A program made the translations under genes and the position numbers. A DNA stretch of 6,316 nucleotides. It comes from Puniceicoccaceae bacterium (GTDB lineage: Bacteria; Verrucomicrobiota; Verrucomicrobiia; Opitutales; Coraliomargaritaceae). Location: positions 1-6,316 of the forward strand of contig PXBU01000368.1 in NCBI GenBank assembly GCA_003566795.1, written 5' to 3'. The notes beneath the pieces were generated by a model. It was not told the DNA's origin, searched no databases, and saw nothing but the letters and a program-made list of their open reading frames with translations. Below are positions 6,271-6,316 of this stretch, piece after piece; within the stretch, counting starts at the first letter, position 1, and every line of letters starts with the position of its first letter.

Positions 6271-6316
6271 GAGGACTCCGCTCCACCGTGAATGCCACCG
6301 CGAGCATGAAAAAGCA
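6271..6316. other. Right edge upstream of rhuM; possible 3' end of the preceding gene
   Basis: 46 nt that could be the end of a preceding hsd-operon gene or a leader. All three minus-strand frames are open here; two of them stop just inside rhuM (TGA at 6263-6265 and at 6258-6260). None gives a recognisable HsdS or HsdM C-terminus. It contains a 6-bp direct repeat, CCACCG at 6283-6288 and 6295-6300. Confidence 0.3.
6276..6279 (-). promoter_or_regulatory. Shine-Dalgarno of rhuM
   Basis: Minus-strand GGAG, then TCCTC and ATG (5-nt spacing). It supports the ATG at 6268-6270 even though the rhuM frame stays open to the window edge. Confidence 0.6.

Noticed and set aside
6283..6300. CCACCG direct repeat with 12-nt period upstream of rhuM
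   Set aside because: Two 6-bp copies are too short to separate from chance or from codon repetition in an unseen upstream gene.
1..6316. Mobile element, integrase, attachment site, CRISPR array or tRNA flanking the restriction locus
   Set aside because: None was seen. Horizontal acquisition of the hsd operon is plausible for this class, but this window holds no direct boundary signal.

Overview
The window carries six genes, all on the minus strand, so the biological order runs from high to low coordinates. Moderately high GC and the strong resemblance of the restriction subunit to enterobacterial EcoR124I suggest a proteobacterium, probably a gammaproteobacterium. The species cannot be told from this sequence.

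Right part (1354-6316): the downstream half of a type I restriction-modification operon. In order of transcription it holds rhuM (RhuM-family protein with a predicted DNA-binding N-terminus), hsdR (a full-length, apparently intact EcoR124I-like type IC motor/nuclease subunit) and a NYN-domain/OST-HTH (LOTUS) protein of the predicted RNase class. rhuM and hsdR overlap by 4 nt (ATGA), and hsdR and the NYN gene overlap by 8 nt, so the three appear to be translated as a coupled unit. hsdM and hsdS, which HsdR needs to act, are not in the window. They are expected upstream, past the right edge.

Left part (1-1206): a second, separate group of three genes, starting after a 157-nt gap at a strong AGGAGG ribosome binding site. 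It encodes a small predicted secreted or periplasmic protein, a single-pass membrane protein with a beta-rich C-terminal domain, and the N-terminal 150 codons of a polytopic signal-peptidase-I-like (S26) protein cut by the left edge. The first two are joined by a TGATG stop/start. Reading-frame quality suggests this junction might hide an ancient frameshift or a wrong start.

Points most worth a second look: the NYN/LOTUS protein coupled to hsdR, RhuM inside the hsd operon, a perfect 11-bp inverted repeat inside rhuM, and the unresolved frame relation of the two small genes at 969-1196. No mobile element, integrase, tRNA, rRNA, CRISPR array or convincing terminator was seen.
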